Positions 12,360 through 23,344 of a stretch of DNA of 64,000 nt are shown one piece after another (position 1 is the first letter of the stretch; each line of letters starts with the position of its first letter). A program made the translations under genes and the position numbers. The stretch comes from Epiperipatus broadwayi (taxonomy: Eukaryota; Onychophora; Udeonychophora; Euonychophora; Peripatidae). Location: contig JAQFVV010012446.1 in assembly GCA_028023455.1 (NCBI GenBank), positions 4,281,501 to 4,345,500 on the forward strand, written 5' to 3'. Under the pieces are notes generated by a model, which saw nothing but the letters and a program-made list of their open reading frames with translations, did not search any database and was not told the DNA's origin.

Positions 12360-13185
12360 ATTATTTTGTATTTGTTGAGTTTTTAATATTTAGTTCCAGT
12401 ATCCCTGGTAAATAGTTTCCAAAATAATATAAATAAATCAACTAACTTGCATTTTATATTTTGTGGTTATCACTTTATCAAAAAAATAATTAAAACCATT
12501 CATTAGTAAAAGTGGTGAAATATTTTCAACAATTACATTTTAATATACTGGAGCATCTTAAGAAATATCAAATCAAGGGAAGGTGTCTCATTCAAAATTG
12601 GAATAAAAAAAATATTATTTTTGAATTTGATTCTAGCTATGAAATGTGAAAATTGAAATTACTTTTTATTACCAAGAGATAACTTTTTTGTCTGTGTGTG
12701 ATGTTCCCCAAACATTTTTGGGAAAGGGTCACATGGATAATTTTCTAATGAATGATGAGTCAGAGAAAATAAATTTTCTAAAGAAATTCCCCTATCCTTA
12801 AAAAAAAAGAAGTCTAGAACTCAAAGCCAAAAAAGAATTAAATAACTTATACTCTTTTACTAACCATCCATTTTTACTAAACAAATTCAGAAAAACTTTC
12901 AATATGTTAGATATGGAAATAAAGGTGTGTTGCATATCCTTGAATCTTTTTATAATTAGAAGCTTGTTGATATTTTTTAAATATTTATATTTTTATATGA
13001 AATGTGTAGATTTATTGTGGTTACTATAAAATAAATAGATCAGTGGCCAATTTATTCAATACTCTAACCTTCATAGCTTTATGCAATGGATTCTTGAGTT
13101 CAAAGTTCATAGATCGCAGCCCAATTGTCCACTTTCAGTGCTCAAACTTTTTACAGACTCTTGAGCAACAAAACATTCTTCTTCT
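12360..13185. other. A+T-rich sequence, nothing recognised
   Basis: No credible open frame, tRNA-like box or repeat was found. Confidence 0.5.
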
Positions 13186-13189
13186 TTTT

Positions 13190-13380
13190 CTAATAATAAT
13201 AATAATAATAATAATAAGAAGAAGAAGAAGAAGAAGAAGAAGAATGAGAAGAAGAAGAAGAATAAGAAGAAGAAAAAGAAGAAGAAGGAGGAGGAGGAGA
13301 AGAAGAAGGAGGAAAAGGAGGAGAAGGAGAAGAAGAAGAAGGAGAAGAAGAAGAAGGAGGAGGAGGAGAAGAAGAAGAAG
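13190..13380 (+). repeat. (AAT)n followed by a 170-bp (AAG/AGG)n polypurine microsatellite
   Basis: A short (AAT)n run changes into almost pure purine on the plus strand, made of AAG, AGG and GAG triplets with a few T interruptions. Long mirror-type polypurine tracts like this can form triplex (H-DNA). The frames reading poly-Arg on one strand and poly-Leu on the other are artefacts. It abuts motif Q (next entry). Confidence 0.9.
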
Positions 13381-13440
13381 AGATTGTCTTGACAACAGGT
13401 TGAGATTGTTATTGTTATTGGGATTTTCTAAGTGTTAACA
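13378..13440 (+). repeat. Motif Q, a short dispersed repeat next to microsatellites
   Basis: It contains TTGACAACAGGTTGAGATTG, then TTATTGTTATTGGGATT and TAAGTG. Relatives occur at 18400-18475(-), 34480-34550(-) and 36628-36712(+). The 13-kb and 18-kb copies lie beside polypurine sequence, which suggests one dispersed element with a purine-rich end. Confidence 0.65.
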
Positions 13441-13444
13441 CATT

Positions 13445-14685
13445 TTAATGATTAAATATTTATAGTACACAATATTAGATTATATGTAACCAAGTTGTGC
13501 ATATATATGTGGATATGCTTAATGAAGTATATAATGTCTAAAATAAATATTTCCAGTTTTTCGTTGATTTTATAGCTGCTTCCAGATTCAGTAAGAACAG
13601 CTATGATTATGATGCTCGGCACTGAAAATGCATTAAGTTTGACTAAAAACTGGTCATTTATATTATACCTCATATGCGTCATAGAGCATTTTCATATTAT
13701 ACATATATTCACTAAATTACTTTATTATATATACATGGGTATGTAATTTTTCACAATGAGTTTATAATATATTCAAGCATTCACCATTTTAAATAACAAA
13801 TTTGTAAAATCATACAATTAAAACTTATTCATGGCTCACATTTATAAGTTAAGACCACAAAAACTAGAAGCAGGAGTAGATTCTCTTAACGTTTCAGTAA
13901 ATAATGTTAGAAAAACTAATCCAATCATTGAAATTACACAGTTTAAACACTTTATGTGATTTACATTAGTCCAGTTTTTTTTTACTAAAACAATGATTTC
14001 AGATCCTACATAATTTAAACAAATAACATATTCCACCATTAAAAATAACTGAATGGTTTATTGCTCAGCAGTTCATAAAAAGTTTAAGCATTGACAGAAC
14101 TAAGCCATAATCCGTGGATTTCAACCTCATGAGTCTGGCAAACTACCATTTCTCTAACCCAGAGCTGTTCAAAGCAAAACTCATGAGCCACACATAACTA
14201 TGATGAGAGTTTATGTTACCTGAAAGAGGTTTTGATTTTTTGAGTGAAAAAATAAATTGCATCGAATGCTTATGACATATTTTAATTCTATGATTAATCT
14301 ATTTCGATGTTGATATTATTATTAAACAATTCAAAACAAAGCAAAACTCCATATGAGATAGTGATCATGTGATGTTTAGTTGATATTATTATCTGGTATT
14401 CTATATCATTGTAAATCCAGGTATTTTGTAAATATACAATATGTCTAAGAAATGTTTTTGCATCATTGTAATATGGTTACGGCAAACATGCATAAGATTA
14501 GTGCACAATTAGTTCAGTGTGTTTATAGTTTGTCTGTAACTAATGGTAGAACTCTCCAATAATTTAACATATATACTGTATTTATTGTTTTTGATGCAAC
14601 CCTTAAGGTTTGCTAGCCTTATTCTAAACTGTGAGAATATCCTTGATTTATTATTTATTCTATAAATGTAAATCTATTATTATAA
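13445..14685. other. A+T-rich sequence with a small repeat-end fragment
   Basis: Mostly featureless. At 14336-14390 the text GCAAAACTCCATATGAGATA then GTGATCATGTGATGTTTAG matches the terminal sequence of the palindrome at 17645-18013. Confidence 0.5.
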
Positions 14686-14689
14686 AGCA

Positions 14690-15160
14690 CTGAAAATTTT
14701 GAAATTATTCAAATGGAAATCATCCTCCGATAATGCACTATTTCTTAAATATTATAACTCTCTGGGCACTATTTTCTTAAATATTATAAATTTTCAGCAA
14801 GTGCATGGAGATTTATAATATTTATGAAATAGTGCTGTATAATAGTAGATTTACATTTATAAGTGGTATAAGTCTAATCATATGTGGTTAAAAATGAGAC
14901 ACAGTCTTTCTCAACCGGATAGGTTAACTAAATTTATACAATTCAATATTTGATTATAACATTAGGCACACAATAGACTCAAGCCCTGATTTAAGCATGG
15001 TCAGTGAGAATTGGTGTATATACAAATGTGCTCTAAACTTAAGTGATTCACTTAAGTTTTTTAAACTCTTAGTGGTGGGCGAGTGAGCGGAGATTTATAA
15101 TATTTAAGAAAGAGCGCATTATTGGAGGTTGACTTCCGTTTGAATAATTTTATTTATTCT
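14690..15160. repeat. Foldback element with about 80-bp inverted arms
   Basis: The left arm (14700-14790: ATTCAAATGGAAATCATCCT..., CTATTTCTTAAATATTATAA) is inverted at 15080-15160 (ATTTATAATATTTAAGAAAG..., CCGTTTGAATAATT). A partial third copy lies at 14810-14850. The spacer is unique. There is no coding content; it resembles a MITE or foldback. Confidence 0.7.
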
Positions 15161-15164
15161 GTAC

Positions 15165-15640
15165 TATACTTAATAATAAAGAGTCCTTGACAGAAAATAT
15201 TTTACATAATTTGATTTATTAATGTTTTTATTATAAATATAAAACTATAAAAATATAATCAACAGGACTCTGAAATTTACTATAAACTTCCCATCTCTGA
15301 ATGAGAAAATTATTATAAATAATTATATTCTTAGAAATAATTTTCTTTTTGAAAATAGTTTTTATAATTCTTATAATATTGTAAAAAAAAAAAAAAGAAA
15401 CAACTTTATACTTAAGAAAATATAATTGATTTTATTATTATACAATCAATAAGATTTTATTATTTATTTTATGTAAGTAAATGGTAAAGTGTAAAATTTT
15501 GATGTTGCACAATCAAAATCAAAGCAAAATGAATGCGTGGCTTTGATAAGAATTCTCCAGATTTAATAGTTTATTGATAACTACGTACTTCTTTTAACCT
15601 ATATATTTTAAGTTATAAAAGTGATTTACATAAAATAAGA
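15165..15640. other. A+T-rich sequence
   Basis: Nothing recognised apart from a poly(A) run at about 15384-15398. Confidence 0.5.
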
Positions 15641-15644
15641 CTTT

Positions 15645-15960
15645 TATCATCATAAACATTTTCATTTTCAACCATTATCTATGCATCCCACTGCAGAATG
15701 AAGATCTCTCCAAGTTCAATCTATCTTCTCTAATCTCTAGCCTCTCTTCTCCACATCACTCCAGCACACTTCCTTATTTCATCCCATTATCTCACATTTG
15801 GTCTCTTTCTAGGTCTTTTACAATCTCTTGGAACCCAGTTTAAGATTTCAATTGTCAATCTATTTACATCTCTATTTGCAATATGTCCAGTCCTATTTCA
15901 CTTTAGTCTCTTAATTGTTTCAATATATAGCAGCATATATCAAACACATTTACAATGTAC
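15645..15960 (-). pseudogene. RTE-like LINE 3' remnant
   Basis: The minus-strand translation gives RLKWNRTGHIANRD, then IPRDCKRPRKRP-like, then MRWDEIRKCAGVMWRREAR-like, and ends near a degenerate (GAT)n tail (ATGATGATAA on the minus strand at about 15645-15655). The same peptide order occurs at 35728-35935. It is a 5'-truncated copy with an open central part and flanking stops. Confidence 0.75.
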
Positions 15961-15964
15961 AAAT

Positions 15965-16190
15965 AATGTGATCAAAAAAAAATCATAAATAAGTGACATT
16001 TCTTTTGATATGTCCATGAGTTTGAAGTCTTCAATATATATATATATATATACTAAATGTGACTGCAAATATTTAGATAAAATACAGTAACAGTTTAGGA
16101 TTGCACTATCTAGCAGTGTATTTCATTGCCTATCATATAATTTCAGCTTACATATTGCTGATACAGCAGCACTTTTTTTTTTACTTTCTC
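15965..16190. other. A+T-rich sequence with (TA)n
   Basis: Contains (AT)n at about 16034-16052 and nothing else of note. Confidence 0.5.
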
Positions 16191-16194
16191 TAGA

Positions 16195-16345
16195 CCAGTG
16201 TGAGATGACAGTGCTTAATAAATCCTTTACTATGATGTTCTATCCAAAATCCCCAGACCAGATTGAAGTTTATAGCTTCCATGAGTTTGAAACTAGTCTG
16301 GGAAGAACTGGAATCTATCATTACATACTAAATGTTACAGTAAGT
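16195..16345. repeat. Family E foldback, short degraded copy
   Basis: The left part (AGTGCTTAATAAATCC, then ATCCCCAGACCAG-like) and right part (GAAACTAGTCTGGGAAGAAC) are the inverted halves of the E/B/C layout. GAAACTAGTC on the plus strand is the 3' half of a hammerhead core; the CUGANGA half is lost. Confidence 0.55.
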
Positions 16346-16349
16346 AGCT

Positions 16350-17235
16350 ATAAAGAAAGTTGAAAAATTGTTTTTCATTCTAATATAATTTCTTCAATAA
16401 TCAAATATTGGTCAGCAACCACACATTCAGGACCATCAACAGATAAAAATCTCCCCCCCCCTCATTTTCTTAAATTCATTTCCCATCAAAATAAAATAAA
16501 TTCCAAATACTTCCTTTTCTCCTCCTGTAGAAAAATATCAATTCTGGAATGTGTCTAAACTTGTATATTCATCTCTGCTGGTACCCATGGAAACATACTT
16601 AGCAACCATATGTTTCTTCAAATTTTGATTACTAGAGCCCATATGTCTTGACTTTGTATCAACTTTATCTTTTTAAAAATACAAACAATCTTTTACACAA
16701 ATAGTTCTGGATTGTTTATGTTTTATAGAGATAAAACAACAGACCATATATTAAGTCAATGTCCTATTTTATGGACTATTTGGGGCAAAATACATGGTGG
16801 TATATCATAGACCTTGAGTCAATCTGACAATTATTTGGTAAGTTTTCTCGGGATCTCTTTTCTGTTATGCATCATACCACTTTTTATTGTTAGACCTCTG
16901 GAGCACTGGATGTGTATCTATATATTATAATACCACAAAAGATATCCACATTCTATCATTAATAAACTAAAGTCAATAATAAATCATGACATGTAATAGG
17001 TTTCTATCAAATCATAAAATCAAAGTTGAGGCAAGGCTAGGTTATAAATGGGTCTATGCTTCTCAAACACTGGAATAATGTCCGGTTTCCTTTTCCCTTC
17101 CCCAAAACAGCTTTCCTATTTTGTTAATGTATCCATATTGTATTCATTGAATACATGTAAAAGTTATTCAAATACTGTGTATATAATTGAAATAATTTCA
17201 AGACAGTGGGGACTATTTACAATTCTGATTCACTA
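16350..17235. other. Mostly unique sequence
   Basis: It has a poly(C) run at about 16452-16461 and a short frame at 17048-17236 with no motif. No repeat was placed. Confidence 0.45.
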
Positions 17236-17239
17236 ATAT

Positions 17240-17520
17240 TTTAAACAAAGGCAAAACTCTCCATACAGTAGTGCCACCCTGTGCCAAACAGAGTAATCAA
17301 TGGATGCCAGAAGGCTTGTGCATAAAATCCCTATCTAGTGCCTACTCATCCAATATCCCCAGACTAGTTTCTGGCTTGTGGCCATCATCAGTCAGGAGCC
17401 TTGGATCTGAGAGCACTACACCTAGATCTTAGGATCTAATGCAACCCTCCAGCAGCCACCTTTTAACTCTACTTTACTACAAAACTATGAGAATGAAATT
17501 GAAAACATTGTTAATATCTT
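17240..17520 (-). repeat. Family B hammerhead element
   Basis: Read on the minus strand, the element includes a hammerhead at 17350-17410, then the 3' body ATAGGGATTTTATGCACAAG, CTTCTGGCATCCATTGATTA, and an end GGAGAGTTTTGCCTTTG. About 100 bp upstream of the ribozyme (plus-strand 17410-17520) is shared with the copy at 51350-51440. It is one of at least five B copies or fragments. Confidence 0.75.
17350..17410 (-). ncRNA. Hammerhead ribozyme, family B
   Basis: On the minus strand, CUGAUGA is 17391-17385, stem II is UGGC-CACAA-GCCA (17384-17372) with perfect pairs, and GAAA is 17371-17368. A palindromic ACUAGU follows, giving a GUC site with cleavage after 17362. Stem I pairs UCCUGA with UGGGGA (one G-G mismatch), then a small internal loop, and CCAA with UUGG. 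The palindromic stem III with no loop suggests two molecules pair to cleave. Confidence 0.8.
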
Positions 17521-17521
17521 C

Positions 17522-17640
17522 AATCTAAGCTCAATAGCTTATATAGTCATATGGATCTGAACTCAATTCAGCACCCATACATTTTGGTGTCTTTGGCTCT
17601 TAAACAACCATAGCCACCACTATCCTATTAGGCAGGATTG
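17522..17640. other. Family B-linked flank
   Basis: Contains CACCCATACATTTTGGTGTC and TATCCTATTAGGCAGGATTG, with no coding signal. It may belong to a longer B element. Confidence 0.35.
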
Positions 17641-17641
17641 G

Positions 17642-18015
17642 TGTTAAACCACTAAACATCACATGATCACTATCTCTGTGCTAGCACATAATTGTTGTAA
17701 ACAAAGGCAAAACTCTCCATACAGTAGTGCCACCCTGTGCCAAACAGAGTAATCAATGGATGCCAGTATGCATAAAATCCCTATCTAGTGCCTACTCATC
17801 CAATATCCACAGACTAGTTTCTGGCTTGTGGCCATCATAAGTCTGGGGATATTGGATGAGTAGGCAGTAGATAGGGATTTTATGCACAAGCCTTCTGACA
17901 TCCATTGATTACTCTGTTTGGCACAGGGTGGCACTACTGTATGGAGAGTTTTGCCTTTGTTTACAACAATTATGTGCTAGTATAGAGATGGTGATCATGT
18001 GAAGTTTAGTGGTTC
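17642..18015. repeat. 370-bp nearly perfect palindrome of family B ends
   Basis: The left arm (ACCACTAAACATCACATGAT... GCTAGCACATAATTGTTGTA, then the B sequence) is repeated inverted from 17838 to 18013 with few changes. The loop holds an antisense piece of the B hammerhead (GGCCACAAGCCAGAAAC on the minus strand), with CUGAUGA decayed to CUUAUGA. Its terminal sequence recurs alone at about 14340, 29165 and 36080, so this may be a discrete foldback element. Confidence 0.8.
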
Positions 18016-18019
18016 AATA

Positions 18020-18300
18020 ATATTTTAGAAAACAAATTTTCATCTAATTATAAAAGACTCTCCTGTATTTTTGTCTAATAATTGTCAGTCTCATTTTGGT
18101 TTTATACGATTTGCGCATTAAGTTCAAAGTAATGGCATTTACTTTTCAGTTGTGGTTTCTCATTTGAATTATTCTTCAACTGGAATAAACATACATTTTT
18201 GTAATTTTCTGCATAGGTATTTAAACATATATTTTAAGATTAACTACATTTTAAACCAAAAGTTTGTCTTTGCAATTAAATTGATTAAATTTAAATGTCA
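18020..18300. other. A+T-rich sequence
   Basis: No feature seen. The 84-codon frame at 18152-18406 ends in a purine-rich, Lys/Arg-coding tract and is not credible as a gene. Confidence 0.5.
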
Positions 18301-18309
18301 ACAATCAAT

Positions 18310-18475
18310 GGAAGCAGGTAGCAGTAGAACCAAAAAGATGAGGAAGCAAAGAAGAAGAAAAGGAGATAGAAGAAAAAGAGAAGGAAGAGAAGAAATAGGA
18401 CAATAACAACAATAATAATAATGGGTACTATAAACAATCTCAATCTGTTGTCAGGGCAATCTCCTTTTAACGTGT
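18310..18475 (-). repeat. Purine-rich tract plus motif Q
   Basis: A purine-rich run (18335-18400) is followed by (AAT)n-like sequence and then a minus-orientation copy of motif Q (CAATCTGTTGTCAGGGCAAT, CTCCTTTTAA). It is a decayed relative of the 13.2-13.4 kb arrangement. Confidence 0.6.
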
Positions 18476-18479
18476 GTGT

Positions 18480-19335
18480 AATTATTTATCTTGAGTAGTA
18501 TAATCAGTGTAGGAACCGCTGATTGAAGAGTTAAAGATTCCCATATTAAAGAAAGTAAAACCGAAATATCAGCTTTTATTTAAATATACTTTTTTATTTT
18601 ATTTTATGTACATTTACAAAATTATTAGATAGTTTTTGATGCATTGTCTAAATGTAAATTTCTTCTCCAAACTACATGTTCGTTATCCATAGTTTGAAAA
18701 AATAAAATAATTCTCACAGAGAACTTTAATTTTAGAGTTTTCATTTCTAGCATTGCTGAAGTAATTTGGAGTGTGTGTGTGTGTGTGTAAAAATGTAGTG
18801 AAAATTTGTAATATAATTTGTACGCAAGAAATTAAAATTATTATTTCAAAACTACTTTAACAAAGTTAAACATATGAAAGTAGGTTAGAAATTTATTTAT
18901 ATTTTAGTTAAAGGATTAAAAAATAAAAATCGTAATTTTTTTTAAAAGAAAATTTCAACATAGTAATGACAATTTATAAAAATATAGTAAAGCCGTGATA
19001 TATGTTGAATGTATACTACTTCGATTATGCTATCCCCCAAAGAAATGTGAATAAATAAATAAGAAATAAAAATATTAAAATTCATAAATTTAATAAATTT
19101 TATGATATAACAGCATCCATTTTTCTATTTCGGTACACTGTATGGGATCATGTTTATTAATAATGTTTTTGGGATTAAGTTGAAAACGCATATGTTCTTT
19201 GCTTTGATGTATACAGTATTCACATAATTAAAAAAAATTTAAGCATAAAGCTAAGAAGTTTTATGAATTTAATAAAATTCGTAAAGATAAAATGAAAAAT
19301 ATTGATTTAGTACTGACAAAAAATAAGAACTAGTC
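18480..19335. other. A+T-rich sequence with a (TG)n run
   Basis: Short (TG)n at 18771-18788; otherwise A+T-rich and without features. Confidence 0.5.
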
Positions 19336-19338
19336 AAG

Positions 19339-19443
19339 CCTTGTTAGCCGAGAGGTCAGCGCAGCCGCCTTGCAAGCAAGCAGTTGGTTGCAGACGGTTG
19401 TTGCGGGTTCGCCTCCCGGCCGATGCTATGACATATGAAAAAA
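19339..19443 (+). repeat. tRNA-derived SINE family T, full-length
   Basis: The head TTAGCCGAGAGGTCAGCGCA is a tRNA A box, GCGGGTTCGCCTCCCGGCC contains the B box, and the copy ends GATGCTATGACATATG and a poly(A) stretch. A CAAGCAAGCAGTTGGTTGC duplication makes it longer than its siblings. It is too altered in the anticodon arm to be a tRNA gene. Confidence 0.82.
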
Positions 19444-19444
19444 A

Positions 19445-19980
19445 ATAATAAGAACTATAAAATACTCTTGTGTTGCATTAGAAAGCTTAGAGTTTAAAGA
19501 AATGAACCAAGAATCTGAAATGAAAAGGTGACTGTATAAATTACAAAGCCTATATAGACTTGAAAACGTGATTGTGGGATATCTTATTTACAACAAAGTG
19601 TTTCTCATTGCTCAATAGATGAAAACAAATATTTAAAGAGTAACAAAGATGAGCAAATCAGTCTTTCAAACCTGGAAATAGATGGCACTGGAAGAACATT
19701 TTTACCCCATTTCCCCAAATCAAATAAAGCTTATTTGTGCTAGCCAATATTATTTTTGTGGTCATTTTGGAGAAATAAGAAGAGTGGGTATTGTTAGAAA
19801 GATGTAATTATTTCATCAGTATTACTTCATTGATAGTAATCAAATTATGTAAATCGATGATGCTGGATAGTTTTAGCAGTGATCTAGTTGCTGACCAGTA
19901 TGTGCTGGATGAATTCAATTTTTATTATTACACTTTTATGAAGATGCCGTTATAGCTTGTCGTCATTTCTTTCCTTTATA
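19445..19980. other. A+T-rich sequence, nothing recognised
   Basis: No open frame, SINE box or inverted repeat found. Confidence 0.5.
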
Positions 19981-19984
19981 TAAC

Positions 19985-20430
19985 AGTAATTATAATATAA
20001 TGTTTAATATGCCCGCTTAACGCTTTCGAGATTTAGTATTTCAAATCTCATACTCATAGCTTTACGAATGAAGTCTGTTGTGATTTATAGTATATATATG
20101 CAAATGAGCTTGAATTTTTAATTAGTTAGTCCATTGTTTTGAGAGAGCAAAGCATGCCTCTCTTCTATTAATGGCACTGAAGTCATTTGCTACATAATAA
20201 GCCTCTTTGACTTTTATTTTGGCATCACTCTTCTCTGTGCAAATTATTTGGGCAGAACTGGGTTCAAATATATGGCCTGTAGCTGTTTGGTGGTTCCAGA
20301 AGATTCAAGCTCATTTGCATATGTGTACAATAAATCACAACAGTCTTCATTCGTAAAGCTATGAGTATGAGATTTGAATACTAAATCTCGAAAGCGCTAA
20401 GCGGGCATATTAAACATTATATTACAATTA
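19985..20430. repeat. Foldback element with about 125-bp inverted arms
   Basis: Left arm 19985-20113 (TTTAATATGCCCGCTTAACG ... GCAAATGAGCTTGAA) is inverted at 20304-20430 with roughly a dozen differences. The 190-bp spacer (for example TTCTGTGCAAATTATTTGGG) is not repetitive in this window. No hammerhead core occurs in it, so it is a separate foldback family. Confidence 0.85.
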
Positions 20431-20434
20431 CAGC

Positions 20435-21110
20435 TTCACTAACGCATGCGAAAAAAATCGCATATTTATAATTTATTGGTGAAGAGAAAAAACAATTTAT
20501 TATATAACAGTGTATTTGAAGAGATTAACTGTCATTTTCCCATTTTGTACAATATACATGTGAGTATGTGTATCTGTCTATATAACAATCAGAAAAACAG
20601 ACTCGGAGAATGGACATTATAGACAATTGAAATAACCTCTAGTCACTGCAAATTCAATCAATTTTTACAGAAAAAAAAAGGATAGCTTCTTTTTGCATAC
20701 CTAAGATATATGGAAAATTGATTTGAATTACAACCAAAGAATATTATCAAATCAGCCATGATTTAAAGCAATTTACATTTGAATCGATTAGTTATATATA
20801 CATATAATGAGGAAACAGAAGGAGGCAGAGTTTTGCAACTAAGCATATGATTTTAAAAATAATACTGGTTATAATCACTTTCTTCTGCGTAATTACACTT
20901 AATTTTGCTCCACCCTGTACAGGTAAACCGCAGCATACGTATTCTACATGATTCTATAATTAAATATATAACTGTCTGACAATTGCATACAAGATTATTA
21001 TATAATCAAATATCTGCATATTTGTTTATATGAACAATAGATTTCATTTTGATTTAGAAAATTTGAATTTTCTCTAATGATTAATAAATTTGATTAATAC
21101 GCATATTTTT
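20435..21110. other. A+T-rich sequence
   Basis: Nothing recognised. Confidence 0.5.
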
Positions 21111-21112
21111 AA

Positions 21113-21206
21113 ATTTTTTTTTTTTTCATATGTCATAACATCTGCCGGGACGCGAACCCACACCCGTCTGCATGCATGGCGGCTGCGATACCTCTCGGCT
21201 AATAGT
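21113..21206 (-). repeat. tRNA-derived SINE family T
   Basis: Minus-strand copy: TAGCCGAGAGGTATCGCAGC head, GGGTTCGCGTCCCGGC B box, AGATGTTATGACATATGA end and poly(A). Confidence 0.8.
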
Positions 21207-21209
21207 AAA

Positions 21210-21615
21210 TTTATATAATTTGTTCAAAGAACAGTAAACGATTATGTTTGGTCAATGAACATTAGTAATTAATTGTTTAATTAATTTTATTTAAATTTGT
21301 TGTTTTTTTTTTTCAATAATAATAATCATTTTAAAAAAAACATTTGATCAAAGTAATATTGATTTTTTTTTTAAAAAAAGTAAACGGTAATGAACGTTAT
21401 TAGTTTAGTTTAATAATAAAAAAATGTTTTATATTCAAATATTAAATTAAAATTCCAAACATTATTTTCAATGTAAAATTTGTAATTCGTGTGCTTATAT
21501 AAAAAAATATAAAATTTTAATGATAATCCATACTGTTTAAAATATATATAATTAACAGCTTCTATTTAATATATCTAACCTACAGTATATGTATACCTGT
21601 ACAAACAATATAATA
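21210..21615. other. A+T-rich sequence
   Basis: Poly(A)/poly(T) runs and no recognised element. Confidence 0.5.
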
Positions 21616-21629
21616 TATAGGGTATTTTG

Positions 21630-21935
21630 AACTCAAGACTTTCACACGACCCTCAACTCTCCACATTATCTCATACAACTGATACACTTGACCACATATA
21701 TGTCTAAAAGATAATCACCAATACTCGTATTTCGTGCTAAACCAGCACTCGTCAGTTGGTCCAGATTATCATCTCTACACATATATACAATAAGTGCTCA
21801 GATTTATATTAGGATAGCCAATCTTCATACCTTAAAGGACAGGCCTCAATCCACTCCACCCTCCTACTCTTCAGCTGTCCGTCCTTATTGAAAATCTGAT
21901 GATGGAATGCTCAAAGCCCACACTGCTGCCGACAT
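21630..21935 (-). repeat. Family D hammerhead element, near-complete
   Basis: On the minus strand it runs from the 5' body (GGGCTTTGAGCATTCCATCA, GCTGAAGAGT), through the HHR at 21710-21770, to the B-box end GAGTTCAAAATACCC near 21625. It is followed head-to-head by a second, truncated D copy on the plus strand (21960-22085). Confidence 0.78.
21710..21770 (-). ncRNA. Hammerhead ribozyme, family D
   Basis: Minus strand: CUGACGA at 21755-21749, perfect 5-bp stem II GUGCU-GGUUU-AGCAC, GAAA, a short AUACGAGUA stem III region, and predicted cleavage after an A. Stem I pairs CCAA with UUGG, then A-U, then GAUAAUC (21770-21764) exactly with GAUUAUC. This is the best-preserved D ribozyme in the window. 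Confidence 0.87.
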
Positions 21936-21959
21936 GCTCCGCACACCTAAGTTGACCAC

Positions 21960-22085
21960 AAGTCACTTTGACCCCTCATGTACAGGACAATCACATCAGC
22001 AGATTTTCAATAGGATGGACAGCTGAAGAGTTAGATGGTGGATTGAGGCCTGTTCATTAACGAATGAAGATTGACTATCCTAATT
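21960..22085 (+). repeat. Family D 5' fragment in inverted orientation
   Basis: CATCAGCAGATTTTCAATAG, GCTGAAGAGTTAGATGG and GAAGATTGACTATCCTAAT match the 5' body of D. It stops before the ribozyme and forms a head-to-head pair with the preceding minus copy. Confidence 0.7.
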
Positions 22086-22089
22086 AACA

Positions 22090-22875
22090 GCTTTGTAAAT
22101 GAAGGCGGCCATTTTAATTCTAAAACGAAAGTACTAAAATAGAAATATTAAGATTAAAAAGATCAAATTGAATTTGTCATTATACAAATCAATCTTTGGA
22201 ACATACATATGTCCAAATCGAACATATAGATCCCAGAATCCTGCCTTCAACTTCTATAACATTTTTATAAGAGTACAACATTGTGCTTAATTGTAGCCCT
22301 TCATTGTACTCTATTCTTCACTATGCTATGTCTTCTTAGGGAAAGCAATCAATATTACATCAATTTAGAGCATCTTTAAAATAATCTTTATCACATAGGT
22401 GAGATCTGTCTTCCCCATAAAAGTCTACACATAAGTCCACTTTAAAAAAATATTTGCTTCATCATAATCATTCCATTGAGATTGTACTTTAACAATAGTA
22501 TTATCATTTTTAGAAAGCTGAAGAACATGTGTCTTACTGTCTTACCATTATAATGTTAGAACCTCATAGGGCAACACTACATAAAATATTGTCTTGCCTT
22601 TATAAGTCTATGACTTACATCCATACAATAGACTTTGCAAAATAACTACCCTTTATCCAAGTAGTTATATTTCTTAGAATTTGTTAAATACATAAGTAGC
22701 ATCTTAGAATCTTAGCTTTATCCCAATATCCAAATACATCTGTTTACCTAAAAAAAAATTAGCAAGATAATCTTCATAGTGATTGATTTTTACCACTGAT
22801 CACCATCCAACCTAAAAATTGTTTAATCTTTTTTTTCTATCTCTAATTAATTGGTTTCTATGCTATATTCAAAAT
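22090..22875. other. Sequence slightly richer in G+C, nothing recognised
   Basis: The stretch from 22240 to 22760 contains phrases such as CATAAGTCCACTTTAAA and TACATCCATACAATAGACTT. I could not find a sustained frame on either strand. The minus strand (for example FCKVYCMDVS-like fragments) loosely resembles decayed LINE protein, but not enough to call. Confidence 0.35.
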
Positions 22876-22879
22876 ATTA

Positions 22880-23010
22880 AGAACATTTATTTCTAGGTAT
22901 ATGTTGGACCATTTCCATCATTTAGTTTAAATTGATGATTTTTTTTTTAATGTCAAACTTTATACTTTTATAAATACATTCAACTGTCAGTAATAATCTT
23001 GGTTCTACTA
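22880..23010 (-). repeat. Family K tail fragment
   Basis: GGACCATTTCCATCATTTAG and ATACATTCAACTGTCAGTAA are the reverse of the K tail and body junction. The tRNA-like head is absent. Confidence 0.55.
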
Positions 23011-23344
23011 ATCTGTGTTATTTCAATATTTTAGCAAAATATAAATGAAGTTTAAAGAGCACCAATGAATGGGTTTTGATTGAATAAAGATCTACAGAGA
23101 CAAGTTGGAAATAGTCGTGAAGAAAGGTACACTATTTTGGACATGGCAAATATATAAGGTTTCATGTTCTCAAATTGTGAATTGAGTCAAGAAGATGACA
23201 AGTCTGTCATGGATGAGTAACATCATAGAGTGGCCAGTATTAATAATATTGATTTATATGCAGAAAAGTATAGAGAAGAATGGCTTGGAAGTGATTCATC
23301 CACATGGTTGCCAATCAATAAAATGGTGAATTGTTTGAATGATA

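Noticed and set aside
13043-13438. 131-codon frame with a long poly-Arg tract (and poly-Leu on the other strand)
   Set aside because: It is the translation of an (AAG/AGG)n microsatellite; nothing outside the repeat supports a gene.
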